A DNA stretch of 64,000 bases from Rhea pennata (GCF_028389875.1 NC_084668.1:18123993-18187992), one strand, 5' to 3'; counted from the stretch's first letter, positions 24,201-33,534 are shown. Made by a program: numbers and translations. The notes: generated by a model from the sequence alone, not told the origin.

Positions 24201-26733
24201 CCCCAGCCCCTCTGCCCGACGGCGAAGCGGGGCCGGCTGCGGGGTGGGGGCGCGGCGGGCCACCCCCTCCGCCCCCCCGGCCCCGCTGACCCGCTGCTCC
24301 CCCCCCCAGGCAACGAGTCCATCTGCTCGCCCAATGTGTACATCGAGTGCGCTGACCACACGCTGGGTAGGTGCGCGGCGGCGTGGGGCGGGCCGGCCGC
24401 CGGGCCGGGGAGGGTGCGGGGCCGGGCGGCAGCCCGTGCCCACCCGGCTGCGTGCCCCCCCCCCCGGCCCCCCAGACGCGGCGGTGGAGGACAGCCAGGA
24501 GCGGTGCAGCTGCCCCACGCCGTGCAACCTGACGCGCTACGGCAAGGAGATCTCCATGGTGCGCATCCCCAACAAGGGCTCGGCGCGCTACCTCGCCCGC
24601 AAGTACAACAGGAACGAGACCTACATCCGGTGAGCGGCACGCCAGTGGCCCCGGGAGGGGGCTGCCGCCGGCTCCCGGAGGCCCCTGGGCGCCGGGGGAC
24701 TGCCAGCCCCGCTCCCGGCGCTCGCCGAGACCCGGCCCTCCTCCCGCACCCCCTCCCCGGAGGTGGCTGTGGCCGGAGCATCTGCCCATCCCATAACCCC
24801 CCCGCGAGCCCTCCTGCCCCGATCCATCCCCGTCCCACAGCCGCTCCCAGCCCGGGACGTGTTCCCCGGCCGCTCGGCGCCCCTGCAAAACCCCAAAACC
24901 CCACTTTGCATTTGCGCGACCGGGGCGGGGAGGGGGGGCAGCTGCAGCAGGCTCCGTCTCCCCAGCGCTCGCCCCACGGAGGCTCGTGCCGCCCCGAGCG
25001 GGGTGCTGTGGGGCTGTGGGTGACCTTGGGGCGGAGGGGGACCAGCACGAGGGCCCTGGGGAGCCCTGGTGTCTGTGGGAACCAGGGAGGTCCGGGCCGG
25101 GGCGGGGGTCCAGCCCTCCTTGCCAAGCACCGCTGTGTCCCCGCAGGGAGAACTTCCTGGTGCTGGACATTTTCTTCGAGGCACTGAACTACGAGGCCAT
25201 TGAGCAGAAGAAAGCCTACGACCTTGCTGGGCTTCTCGGTGACGCCCCTTGCCATTCCCACGGGACCCCTGCCCAAGCCCCCCTCACGCAGAACCCTGGG
25301 TCCCAGCCTGGGAGGATGTGGGGCTGGTCTGGGCGAGCCCGCGTGGGGTGGGAGCCAGCCTGCAGCCCGGCGGCAGTGCCCAGCCCCCCACATCTCCTAT
25401 CCCCGTCCTCCTGCTCCCCTGTCCCTCATCTCACAGGGGTGTCCCCCCCCGTCCTGCACCCCCTGTCCCCTGTCACAGGGGTGTGTCCCCCCCCCCCATC
25501 CTGCACCCCCTGTCCCCCGTCACAGGGGTGTCCCCCCCCGTCCTGCACCCCCTGTCCCCCATCACAGGAGTGGCCCCCCCCATCCTGCACCCCCTGTCCC
25601 CCGTCACAGGGGTGTGTCCCCCCCCCCCGGTCCTGCAGCCCCTGTCCCCCATCACAGGGGTGTGTCCCCCCCCCCGGTCCTGCAGCCCCTGTCCCCCGTC
25701 ACAGGGGTGTCCCCTCCACCCTGCAGTACTGCACTCCCACTCCAGCCCTGCCAGCCTGCCCTGGGCTCTGGTGCCAGCTCTTGCCCCTGCTCCACAGGGG
25801 ACATCGGGGGGCAGATGGGCCTGTTCATCGGTGCCAGCATCCTCACCGTCCTGGAGATCCTGGACTATGTCTATGAGGTGCGCTGACCCTGCAGGGCTGC
25901 GTCTCTGGGGGGGGGAGCGGGGCTGGAGGGCGCGGGGGGTGCGGGAGCAAGGGGGATGAGGCGGACCAGGCCATCTCTGACCCCCGTCAGCGGGGCAGGC
26001 TTCAACATGGCCAGGGCTAGGGGCAGGACCCCGTGGCCGGGGCAGGACCCCAGGGGGCAGGTCCACGCAGGCTGGCGTGCACCCGCACAGCTCCGCGTGC
26101 AGCCGTGCGTGCCCGCGCGTACGCGTGCCCGGGTACGACCCCCACACACATACACCCAGGTGATCCGCGACAAGGTGACCCGGCTCTTGCGCCGCTCCAA
26201 GCCCCCGCTGAAGAAGCCCTCGGGCAGCATCGCCACGCTGGGACTGGAGGAGCTCAAGGAGCAGGTACGGCCGGCGCTCGCTGCGCGGCGGGCTGCAGGG
26301 ATGGGCCCTGGGGCAGAGCAGGGCCGGGCACGCAGCCCTGCAGCGCCGGGCACGCAGCCCTGCTCCTGCAGCCCGTCCTGCCCCCTGCGAAATGCCTCTG
26401 CCACCGCAGCATCCCAGCCCTGGAGCAGCGAGCGTCCCCGGAGCCAGGAAGCTGTGGGGCGAGAGGCGTTCTGCGGGGAGCAGAGCGCACTGCATCCCCG
26501 GCGGGACCGAGAGGGGCCGGCATCGGGGAGGCCGTGCTCCCGGGCAGGGGCGGGAGGGAGCCGGCGGGCCGGGGGGGGTCTCTGGCCGCCCCCTGACCGT
26601 GCCCTCCCTGCAGAGTCCCTGCGAGACGCTGGGCCGGCACATGGAGGGCGCCTACAACGCCAGCATGCTGCCCAACCACCACCACCGGCACCACTACCCG
26701 CACCAGGGCGTCTTCGAGGACTTCGCCTGCTAG
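2706..26733 (+). CDS. ASIC4: ASIC4, acid-sensing ion channel family member 4 (a-type transcript)
   Basis: DEG/ENaC-family plasma-membrane channel subunit. Coding exons: 1a 2706-3281, 2 23397-23541, 3 23734-23861, 4 23982-24141, 5 24310-24366, 6 24476-24629, 7 25147-25238, 8 25798-25877, 9 26160-26264, 10 26614-26733. All introns are GT-AG, phases agree, and the product is 538 aa against 539 in human. Seen: the N-terminus [15 protein letters not shown], the HG gating motif at residues 51-52, TM1 about 66-88, a Cys-rich extracellular domain with [10 protein letters not shown] and [15 protein letters not shown], the GAS selectivity filter at about 449-451 inside TM2, and the C-terminal end FEDFAC. 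Mammalian ASIC4 is not opened by protons alone and tunes other ASICs. The start was chosen by match to human. Intron 1 is 20 kb; the other introns are under 600 bp. Confidence 0.96.
6073..6200. promoter_or_regulatory. AT-rich island, candidate conserved element
   Basis: About 130 bp with GATAAATAAC, TTTAAGTAAG, TATTTAACGTCACAAA and GGGATAGCAAATTAAG, flanked by GC-rich DNA. The mix of GATA-like, homeodomain-like and CRE-half-like motifs suggests an enhancer. This is inference; conservation was not tested. Confidence 0.35.
7250..7350. promoter_or_regulatory. AT-rich island, candidate conserved element
   Basis: About 100 bp containing ATGCAATTCG, CATTTAATTTTACAC, GCTTAATCCGC (a bicoid/OTX-type TAATCC core) and AATTTATACAATTC. 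It is flanked by DNA of high GC content. Likely regulatory from composition and motifs only. Confidence 0.35.
7640..7775. promoter_or_regulatory. AT-rich island, candidate conserved element
   Basis: About 135 bp with TGATTGAGATCAGATCAGC followed by CATAATTATATTTAATG and GTAATTTAATATCAC. Several TAATTA-like homeodomain cores cluster within 100 bp. Function is inferred. Confidence 0.35.
8040..8370. promoter_or_regulatory. Largest AT-rich island of ASIC4 intron 1
   Basis: About 330 bp of balanced to AT-rich sequence in GC-rich surroundings. It holds ACTATATAAAGC (TATA-like), CCTTTATTTATAG, a cluster AAAGAAAAAAATTAAC, and ACAATAATTGTTG, where two SOX-type ACAAT cores face each other. It ends exactly where the 21-bp minisatellite begins. 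A candidate enhancer or cryptic promoter. Confidence 0.4.
8456..9296. repeat. 21-bp minisatellite in ASIC4 intron 1
   Basis: About 40 copies of a purine-rich 21-bp unit near GGGCGCAAGGGAGAGGGAGC plus A, with G/A variants. Because 21 is a multiple of three, several frames on both strands stay open, giving heptapeptide products such as REREQGA. I judge these non-coding: no family, no conserved start and purely repeat-driven composition. Confidence 0.92.
13540..13780. promoter_or_regulatory. Candidate conserved element with homeodomain and TCF-like motifs
   Basis: About 240 bp including CCATTGATTTAGCG, GGTTTAATCAGCC, CATTAAGAACAAATCCATTAG, GGCAATCAAAGATCAAAGCC (two adjacent TCF/LEF-like ATCAAAG cores) and TCTACTAAAAGGGC. 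Motif density and the sharp composition shift support a regulatory element. Not tested for conservation. Confidence 0.4.
17395..17540 (+). mobile_element. CR1/L3-like LINE fragment (3' part)
   Basis: The run holding GGGACAATGCTGGCACAAG, ACAAATGGTGCAAACTGGCC and ATAAATTTAGGTTGGAAATG matches my memory of the conserved region near the 3' end of amniote CR1/L3-like LINEs. Only about 145 bp remain, so this is an old, truncated copy with no coding capacity. Confidence 0.65.
20266..20490. repeat. GC-rich short tandem repeat (GCCGTGCCCC...)
   Basis: About 225 bp of roughly 15-bp units near GCCGTGCCCCACGGC with CATGGCTGT variants. It is open in several frames on both strands only because the unit length is divisible by three. 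It lies in intron 1, just before the GGGAT array. Confidence 0.85.
20742..21388. repeat. GGGAT/GGACA pentanucleotide array upstream of ASIC4 exon 1b
   Basis: About 645 bp of strand-asymmetric 5-bp repeats (GGGAT, GGACA, GGATA, GGCTG). All G runs lie on the + strand, so the array is a candidate for G-quadruplexes or R-loops. Its complement gives an open frame of Pro/Ser/His-rich peptide, which is an artefact. A smaller relative lies in TMEM198 intron 3 at about 61,321-61,410. Confidence 0.92.
21400..22530 (+). promoter_or_regulatory. ASIC4: CpG island and likely promoter of ASIC4 exon 1b
   Basis: Very GC-rich, CpG-dense DNA with long C or G runs (about 21,710, 22,130, 22,285) leads straight into the exon 1b start codon at 22,531, whose context CGGCACCATGC is good. 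No TATA box was seen. An independent CpG island 20 kb from exon 1a supports a second promoter. The same reading frame is open upstream, but no likely earlier start was found. Confidence 0.6.
22531..23133 (+). CDS. ASIC4: ASIC4 alternative first coding exon 1b (b-type N-terminus)
   Basis: Encodes 201 residues ending HFAP before a GTGAGC donor in phase 0, the same phase and position as exon 1a, so it can join exon 2 (VYTRYGKCY) to give a 547-aa subunit. It resembles the ASIC2b first exon: [20 protein letters not shown], the PDLYS..GQWLGL segment, [11 protein letters not shown] and [19 protein letters not shown] all have counterparts there. TM1 is about residues 53-71. The HG gating motif is PG here (residues 38-39). 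A separate gene is unlikely because the exon has no downstream partner other than the ASIC4 exons. It could be an untranscribed relic, but its frame is intact and its conserved residues are kept. Confidence 0.85.
25432..25735. repeat. Pyrimidine-rich minisatellite in ASIC4 intron 7
   Basis: About seven copies of a 40-45-bp unit of the form CACCCCCTGTCCCCCGTCAC-AGGGGTGTCC. Each unit carries a pyrimidine tract followed by CACAG-GGG, which looks like a 3' splice site. The true exon 8 acceptor, CTGCTCCACAG followed by GGGACATC, lies just downstream. The array may have grown from an acceptor-like sequence. Confidence 0.85.
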
Positions 26734-28915
26734 GCGAGCCCGGCACTGCGGGCAGCAGGGCCCCAGCGACCCCCTCCCCGCCGCGCGCACGGAGAGGGGC
26801 TGCAGCACCGGGCGCCGCGGGCGCGGGCCCCCGCCTCCCCCTTCCCTCCGCCGGCACCGGAGCCGCCTAGAGACCGGAGCTGCTTCCGAGCCCCTTCACC
26901 CGTCCCGTCCGCTTGCCCCCAGCACGCAGGGTCGGCCTCGTCTCAAAGCACACAGAGCGGAGGGGGGGTGCCCCCCAGGTGGGACCGAGAGCGGCGCCGG
27001 GCCACAGCCACAGCCGCAGCCCGGCCAGCGGAACCGGCCCAGCGCGGGCCCAGGGATGGGGATGCCAGGGTGGGCTTTGGGGGAGCGGCGGGGTGCGGGG
27101 CAGAGGGGTCCTGGCAGTGCAGCGCACGCGCGGGGTCAGCTGGGTTTCCTGTGAGCCCCTCCAGCCCCTTCCCTGCCAAGTGCTCCTCGATGGGGGGCTC
27201 TGCCCTGCACCGTCCCCCCGGCGGGAGACGTGCCCGGACCAGCTTTTAGCCTCCGCAGGGAACAACATCGTGCTGCATGAAGGGCAGCGTTGCGGGGCAG
27301 CACCCCCCCCCCCCACGCCGGGCCAGCCCAGGGCCACCCCACCTGCAGTCACACCTGCATGGCACTGCCCCGAAACCCCTGTGGCCCCTCCTGGCGCCGC
27401 CAGCACTGTGACACTCCCCCCCCCCCCAATCTGGCCATCCTTCAGCACCCACGTGCAGCCTGCTAGGGCGGCAGCCCCCATCCCAGCGCTGCTCCCGGCC
27501 AGACCCCTGCACTGTGACCCCCCCCACACACTCCAGTGTCAAATAGCCCCCTGGCCATTGCTGCACTGCAGATTTGTCACCCTTCTCTGCTGTCCTGTCC
27601 CTCCCGTCCCAGGGCCACCATGCCCTCCCCAGCCCGCTCCTGGTGCTCCTTTCCCAGGCGCTGCTCAAAGCAGATCGCCCTTGGGTGCAGCCATCCGGCG
27701 CAGCCCAGCAGGCACAAGGGACCTGCCCTTGCTGCCCTGGCTGTCACCGCTCTTTTGCACCAGCGCATACTGCCCCTGCCACGCTGCGCTCCTGGGTGCT
27801 GAGCACCCGCTGTGCCTCCCCCAGCCTGCACACGGTTAGGAGGGTGCCCCGTGCCCAGCACAGCCCAGACGGCCGCATCTTGACCTGGCAGATCCTGCTG
27901 CCCAGGGGAAGGAAGGGACCCACAGCACTGCCCCTTTCCTGTAGGACACTGCCTCCCCCCACCCCGCCCCACTGTAGCAGGCACCAGCACAGGGCAAAAC
28001 AGCCTCAAAAAAAATCTCAGGAGGGAGGAAAGGCTGGCAAAGCTCCCCTTGGCATGCACACAGGGCACCACGGCAGGAATCTGGGACCTCCAGGGGAGGC
28101 TGGGGTTTAGGCAGGAGGCCCTGCTGGTTTGGCCCCCAGCCCCCGTGCCCGGGGATGGAGCACTGGTGTGGGGCCGGCCCTGGGGGCTGGTGCCTCTCGC
28201 CCTGGGAGGGAGGGTTGGGGAAGGGTGCCCCCGGCGGTGCGTGGGCACAGCCATGCTGTGCTGGGGCCAAAGCCACAGACGCGTCCTCACCACGCAAGAG
28301 GCCTGGGAGGTGCAGGGCAGGGAGCAGAGCATCGGCCACCCACCCACTGGAGCCAGCCCAGCGACATGCCCAGCAGCCTTGCCTCTGGGTGTGCACCCCC
28401 TCCCCATGTCCCCCCAAAACACGCACGCATGAAGGAGCATGTCCACAGTTGGTGCAAGTGCCTGGCACTGCGGTGCTCAGCACCCCCCGCACAGGGGTGC
28501 ACAGAAACCCCCCTGGCCAGGGCAAGCACAGCAGTGGCATCAGGGGAGCCTGGCCCAAGCACCCCTCGCGGGACCGTGGCGCTCATGACATGGCCCCACG
28601 GCGCCCCGGGGGCAGCCCCTGCAGTGTCCGTGATGGGCCCTCTCGCCGCCGTCGGGGCACAGGGACAAGTGCGCCCAGCCCAGTGGCCATGCCGTGGCCA
28701 TGCCCAGCCTTACACCACAGTCTGCTGGTGCAGGGGTGCTGGGTGCAGCCCCCTGCACGCCGGTGGGAGCGGCGAGGGCGGGCGCGGGCACCGCGGCAGG
28801 GCGGCGCGGCGGGAGGGCTGGCGTGCACGCCAGCGTGCTGGTGAGCGGGAGGGATGTGCGTCACTGTTTTATAAATGTACAAAAGCTCCCTAATAAAGAG
28901 GCACAAGTAGGTCTC
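26734..28915 (+). other. ASIC4: ASIC4 3' UTR
   Basis: GC-rich sequence without recognised coding exons runs from the stop codon to an AATAAA at 28,892-28,897, preceded by an AT-rich stretch (TTTTATAAATGTAC), the first clear polyadenylation signal downstream. A 3' UTR of about 2.2 kb is therefore inferred. Confidence 0.6.
28892..28897 (+). terminator. ASIC4: Polyadenylation signal AATAAA of ASIC4
   Basis: A canonical hexamer in a local AT-rich context (CTCCCTAATAAAGAGGC), on the coding strand about 2.16 kb after the ASIC4 stop codon. A GT-rich downstream element is not obvious. Confidence 0.6.
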
Positions 28916-28992
28916 GAGCTGCCTGCGAGCGATGGGACTGGCGTTGCTGCAGGGCCGGGAGCAGCGGGCAAGGGGCATGGGCACCCGGACCC

Positions 28993-29640
28993 CCGTGGGG
29001 AGCTGAGCATCCCCCATGGGACACCGAGCATCCCCCCGTGGGGAGCTGAGCATCCCCCCATGGGACACTGAGCATCCCCCCATGGGGAGCTGAGCATGCC
29101 CCCATGGGACACCGAGCTTCCCCCCGTGGGGAGCTGAGCATCCCCCCAATGGACACCGAGCATCCCCCCATGGAGAGACAAGCATCCCCCCCATGGGGAG
29201 CTGAGCACCCTGCCACAGGGAGCCAAGCATCCCCCCGTGGGGAGCCGAGCATCCCCCCATGGGACACCAAGCACCCCCGTGTGGGGAGTCGAGCATTCCC
29301 CTGCAGGGAGACGAGTACCCCCCCATGGAGAGCTAAGCACCCTGCCAGGGGGAGCCAAGTATCCCCCTGCGGGGAGCCAAGCATCCCCCTGTGGGGAGCC
29401 GAGCATCCTGCCACGGGGAGCCGAGCACCCCCCACACACACACAGGGAGCCGAGCACCCCCCCACGGGGAGCCGAGCACCCCCCCACACACACACAGGGA
29501 GCCGAGCACCCCCCCACGGGGAGCTGAGCACCCCCCCCACACACACAGGGAGCCGAGCACCCCCCCACGGGGAGCCGAGCACCCCCCCACACACACAGGG
29601 AGCCGAGCACCCCCCCACGGGGAGCCGAGCACCCCCCCCG
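28993..29640. repeat. 22-bp minisatellite between ASIC4 and the peptidase-ApoL gene
   Basis: Units of about 22 bp near GGGGAGCTGAGCATCCCCCC plus AT alternate with GGGACACTGAGCATCCCCCC plus AT. In the 3' third, ACACACACAC runs have been gained within the unit. The array starts within about 80 bp of the ASIC4 polyadenylation region. Frames open across it are repeat artefacts. Confidence 0.9.
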
Positions 29641-29649
29641 CAAGGCTAT

Positions 29650-30500
29650 TCCTGCGCTCCAGCTTTTTTCTCGGCTCCAGGCTCGCGGCAGAGGTGCGGC
29701 GCTGGCAGGGTGCTCGCACAAGGGTGCCGGGAGAGCCCCGGCAGCAGGGTCCCCCGCACCCGCTCCCCCACGTGGGGCCCCCCCACGGCGGCCCCGGGCA
29801 GGCCCCGCAGCAGCAGCCCGGCGGGGCGTCCCGGCGGCAGCACTGGCCCCCTGCCAGGGCCGGAGCCGGGCTCTATCTGCCCCACGCAGGCGGCGCCGGG
29901 GGGATGGTGCCGGGCTCCCCGCGGGCTGCAGGGCCCCGGGGCAGCCGGCGAGCCGGGGGCTGCCGAAATGGTGGCAGCGGTGGTGGTGGGGGGTTGTGCT
30001 GCGCCAGCCCGGCCCCTCGCAGCAGCCCCCCGCCTGCCCCGTGGCGCGGGCGGGCCAGCGGGCCCCGCGCTCCCGCGCGTGTTATCAGGGACGAACACGG
30101 CCCCGTATCGTATCGCGGAGGAGCCGGTGCCGGCGCGGGCCCTGCCCTCGCTTGGGGCCGCCGGCGGGGCGCGGCGGGGCCCATCCTGCCCGCGGCCGGG
30201 GCACGCGCAGGTGAGCCGGGCGCAGCGCGGCGGCCCCACGGGCACCTCGGCGGCCGGGGCGGCCGGAGGGACCCGGCTCCGGCGGAGACCGACGCGCGGG
30301 AGGCGGCGCACGGGGCCCGGGCTGGAGGGAGGGTGCGCCGGAGGGAGCCTCCCGGGCGCCGCGGGGAGCAGGGCTTCCCTCCACCGAGCTGGCCTGCCAG
30401 CTCCCGCCTCCTCCAGGCCCTGCTCCGTCCCTGCTCTGGGCCACCCTGCGGCACTGAGACAGGGACTGAGGCTGCAGGCAGGATCTGGTCTTGCGGTGGA
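29650..30500 (+). promoter_or_regulatory. CpG-rich block, possible promoter of the peptidase-ApoL gene
   Basis: CpG-dense sequence with a plausible 5' splice donor at about 30,209 (GCGCAG followed by GTGAGC). An acceptor-like CTGCCATCAG at about 30,755 precedes the first in-frame ATG of the next gene. A non-coding first exon here spliced to the coding exon is a reasonable but unproven model. Confidence 0.4.
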
Positions 30501-30780
30501 GGCTGCCAGCACCAGGCCCTGGAGGTGTCCTAAGGACGGTGCATGCGCTGAGTTGGGCGCAGACAGCCCGGAGGAGGCCGACATCTCAGAGCAGCCTGCG
30601 CGAGAGGTCCGCCTCCAGCTTTTCTGAGCCTCGTACCACGCCGTGAGATGCCATCTGCAAAGGCAGAGCTGTTAGCCAGCAGGACTGCCCCATGCCTTGC
30701 ACACCCCAAGGCTGGGACTTGGGGCCCTTTGCAACAAAGCTGTCTCTGCCATCAGGTCCCGACTCCTGTGCCTCTCCAGG

Positions 30781-32841
30781 ATGCCCCACTGCAAAGCCAC
30801 CTTCATCCATACCAAGGCCCTGACTGGGAGCTTGTGCTGTGTCCTGCCTCAGAGTGAAGATGTGACAGAAGAGCTGAGCGAGGAGGAGAGCAGGATTGTG
30901 TGGAGAGCCCAGCAGGCGGCCCTGGCGGTGCTGGAGGACACGCTGAGGAAGGACTGGGTCCTGATAAAAAACCTCAAGGATGTGGTCGTGCTGGACAGGG
31001 GGAGCAAGGGAGACAGCTGCGGGGTGGAGCACTATGCCATGCTCACGGAGAGGCTCCTCCGGCAGCTCATCTCACAGCTCGAGCAGGTGGCCTTCCAGAA
31101 GAACTCCTGCAAGGCCAGGTCCTATGCCTATGTGAAGAAAAACACCCCAGACCAAACCATTTACCTGTGTCCACTCTTCTGGCAGGCCCCCAGGGAGTTT
31201 GAGAAAGACTCGCAGCCAGGGACACTCATCCACGAAGCCTCTCACTTCCTGGGCTTGCACGACATCACCTACATGACAGCCAGCTTCCGGGTGGGTGATG
31301 GAGGTGCCGTCATATGGACCGACTCGCACACGCCTGCCTTTGAGTCCCTCCGGAAGGCGCTGCTGAACGCCAACAACATCGAGTATGAGTTTGAGATCGT
31401 GCTGAAGCACCGTGAGCCCTACCAGGGCAACCGCTATGCCTGCTGCGGGGAGACAGCGAGGAACTCCATCTGTGGGAACGCTGTGCCCCGGGGCGGCCTC
31501 TCCTCCAGGCCCACAGAGAGGTGAGCTTTCACGTCGCCAGTGGCTCAGACACGCTCCCTGGCTGCTCCCTGCCAGGCTTTCTCAATGCCCGGGGCACAGC
31601 CATCAGCGGGAACAGGGATGGCAACGGAGGGGAGAGCGGGAGTGTGCACACGAGGTGGGTGGCAGCACCAGAGCAGTGCTGCAGGAAAGGGTTCCTCAGG
31701 CTCCTGCACAGTGCCCAGCTTGGCATCCCACGGTGGCCAGGGAGACCTGGTCAATGCAACAAGCGGAGCTTGGAAAGCAGCTCTCAGGTCTCCTCCTCCA
31801 AAGTAGCCATCCCAGCCCTCCAGATAGTGTGCTCTGGCTCTTGCTTTGCTGCCCTATGTCTTGGCTAGATCTCCTGTGACTGCAGAGGGAGCCCAGAGCC
31901 ACTCCTGCCCCACAGGCAGTGCAGATGTGGTGGAGCAAGGAGGTCCTTGTGCAGCGGGTGCCTTGTCCAGTGGGCCATGTTCCCCGAGCACCTCATGTCC
32001 TGGAGGAGCCCAGATGAAGTAGTCCCCAAATCTTAAGCGTTGTATCAATCTCTGGATATTTTGTCCTAGCTCAGCAGTGAGGAGGAACACCATCGGGGAC
32101 ACAGTGAGGCGGTCGCTGCTGCCAGCCAGGAATGCCATGAGGAAATGCTTATCTGACATCTGGAAAGTGGCGGAGGCTGTGGACAAGTGTCACGGAGGAG
32201 CAACGGTAGCGAACATCGCTGGTGGGGCGGTGGGCATGGCGGGGGGGGTAGCAGCTATGGCTGGGCTGCTGCTGGCCCCCACCATGCTGGGCACTTCACT
32301 GGTCCTGTCTGCAGTGGGGTTTGGCATTTCGACAATCGGGGGGCTCACTAGCGCCGCTGCTACCGTCAGCGACAGTGCGAACAGTCTCATCAAGAACAGC
32401 GAGGTGGAAGCGCTCATGGAGCAGTTTCAGAGGCAGGTAGAAATGTTCACCGGCAACCTGGAGCCCTTCAAGAGGGCGAGAGGGCTGCTGGAGTTTCTTG
32501 GGCAGGACGAGACTATGGATGTCATCCTGGGGGTGTTTCGGGTGGTGGGAGGGCTCGGCCGCAGCATCTTCAACGTCACCAGCATGGTGAAGGCCAGCAC
32601 GATGCTGGCCAGGACCAGCCACGCCATCAGGTTTGCAGGGACAACTACCCACGTCCTCGTGGGCCTGTCCCTGGCCCTAGATCTGTTCTTCATCACCAAG
32701 GACTCAGTTCACTTCCACCATGGAGCACAGTCAGAGCTGTCAAAGAGCATCTGCGCAGCAGCTGCTACGTTAGAAAGAGAATTCAACATCATTGATGAAT
32801 TCTGTGAGAAAATAAACATGATTTTAGAGCAGCAGGAATGA
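30781..32841 (+). CDS. Aspzincin (M35-like) metallopeptidase domain fused to an apolipoprotein-L domain
   Basis: Two coding exons, 30781-31520 and 32070-32841, joined by a GT-AG intron with matching phase (AG plus C), give 503 aa. Residues about 35-240 look like a Lys-specific aspzincin (peptidase M35) domain: YAYVKKN, TIYLCPLFW, the zinc motif HEASH at 151-155 followed by HDITY at 160-164 (Asp as probable third ligand), and NANNIEYEFE. Residues about 250-500 look like ApoL: a Gly/Ala-rich hydrophobic hairpin at about 291-347, a second hydrophobic segment at about 436-455, and the C-terminal pattern KDSVHFHHGAQSE...LEREFNIID. No signal peptide is seen. 30,781 is the first in-frame ATG; an acceptor-like site at about 30,851 allows an upstream start exon. 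Role unknown; membrane-acting ApoL plus protease suggests innate defence or membrane remodelling, as inference only. The gene looks whole. Confidence 0.82.
31521..32069 (+). other. Intron between the peptidase and ApoL exons
   Basis: 549 bp with donor GAGAG-GTGAGC and acceptor ATATTTTGTCCTAG. The ApoL frame is open upstream only to the acceptor and has no good ATG at its start (its first usable codon there is GTG), which supports splicing from the peptidase exon and argues against a separate ApoL gene. Confidence 0.75.
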
Positions 32842-33004
32842 AGAATTGCAGAAAGAAGGCCATCAGAGATGGCTTGTCAAGGGTCCCCAGGACTTCAGGG
32901 CAAAGTGGGCCCACTGAGGCCTTCAGGATATGCCCATGCTGTGAATAAGGTGATTTGCCAGAGCCCTGAAATAGCTCTTTCTATGTGACCTAGCAAAGAT
33001 TTTA

Positions 33005-33010
33005 AATAAA
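33005..33010 (+). terminator. Polyadenylation signal of the peptidase-ApoL gene
   Basis: AATAAA in TTTTAAATAAAGTTACTTTC, about 165 bp after the stop codon and followed within 30 bp by TGTTG-type sequence. A short 3' UTR of about 185 bp is implied. Confidence 0.75.
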
Positions 33011-33534
33011 GTTACTTTCATCTGTTGCAGTCATAATCCAGGTCCTTTCTTTCCCCTACTTCCCAGCCCATGCTGCCTGGAGGTTGGCACCTGCCGTAGG
33101 CTCCCACCTCCTCCAAACCGCATGGGGCAGGCGAGGGGATGGGAGAGCTGGCTCCAGCACCCCACTCCAGGCAGGAGCCGCGCGAGATCTCCCACTGCCA
33201 GCAACGTGGGGCCAACAGCGACCCACAGGACAACACGGAGCAGGGTTTAGCGGTGGCCCCACGCAGGGATGCCACCTCTCCGAAGGGCTTTCCTCCTGCT
33301 CCAGTTGCTCCTGCTTCGCCCCAGGGTGCCCCGGACCCCAGTGCTGCTGGAGGTGCCCCTTCCCATGCTGTGTTTGCACAAGGGGCCACGGTTGCTCCAG
33401 CCGGGTTTGGTGGTGCTGCCACCTCTAGGGGGGTGCCGCTGCCTCCCCGGGGCTGGCTGGGCTGCCAGGCAGCTAGAACCACCCCACACCATCCTCAGCC
33501 CCCGAATCAGCCCATTGCCAATGCTAAATCAAGC

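Noticed and set aside
21519-25187. A single open frame of 1,222 codons across ASIC4 exon 1b and exons 2-7
   Set aside because: It is mostly out of frame in exon 1b, reads through five introns and depends on high GC content. The spliced ASIC4 model explains the conserved segments.
22531-26733. Exon 1b as the start of a second, separate ASIC gene
   Set aside because: There is only one set of downstream exons, and exon 1a has no others to join; a shared exon 2 in phase 0 fits alternative first exons of one gene.
30697-30780. A longer N-terminus for the peptidase-ApoL protein
   Set aside because: The frame is open but its first codon is TTG; the first in-frame ATG is at 30,781 in a fair context. 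A spliced upstream start exon remains possible.
32077-32841. A stand-alone ApoL gene starting at 32,077
   Set aside because: Its first codon would be GTG, there is no promoter signal, and a good acceptor with matching phase lies seven bases upstream.
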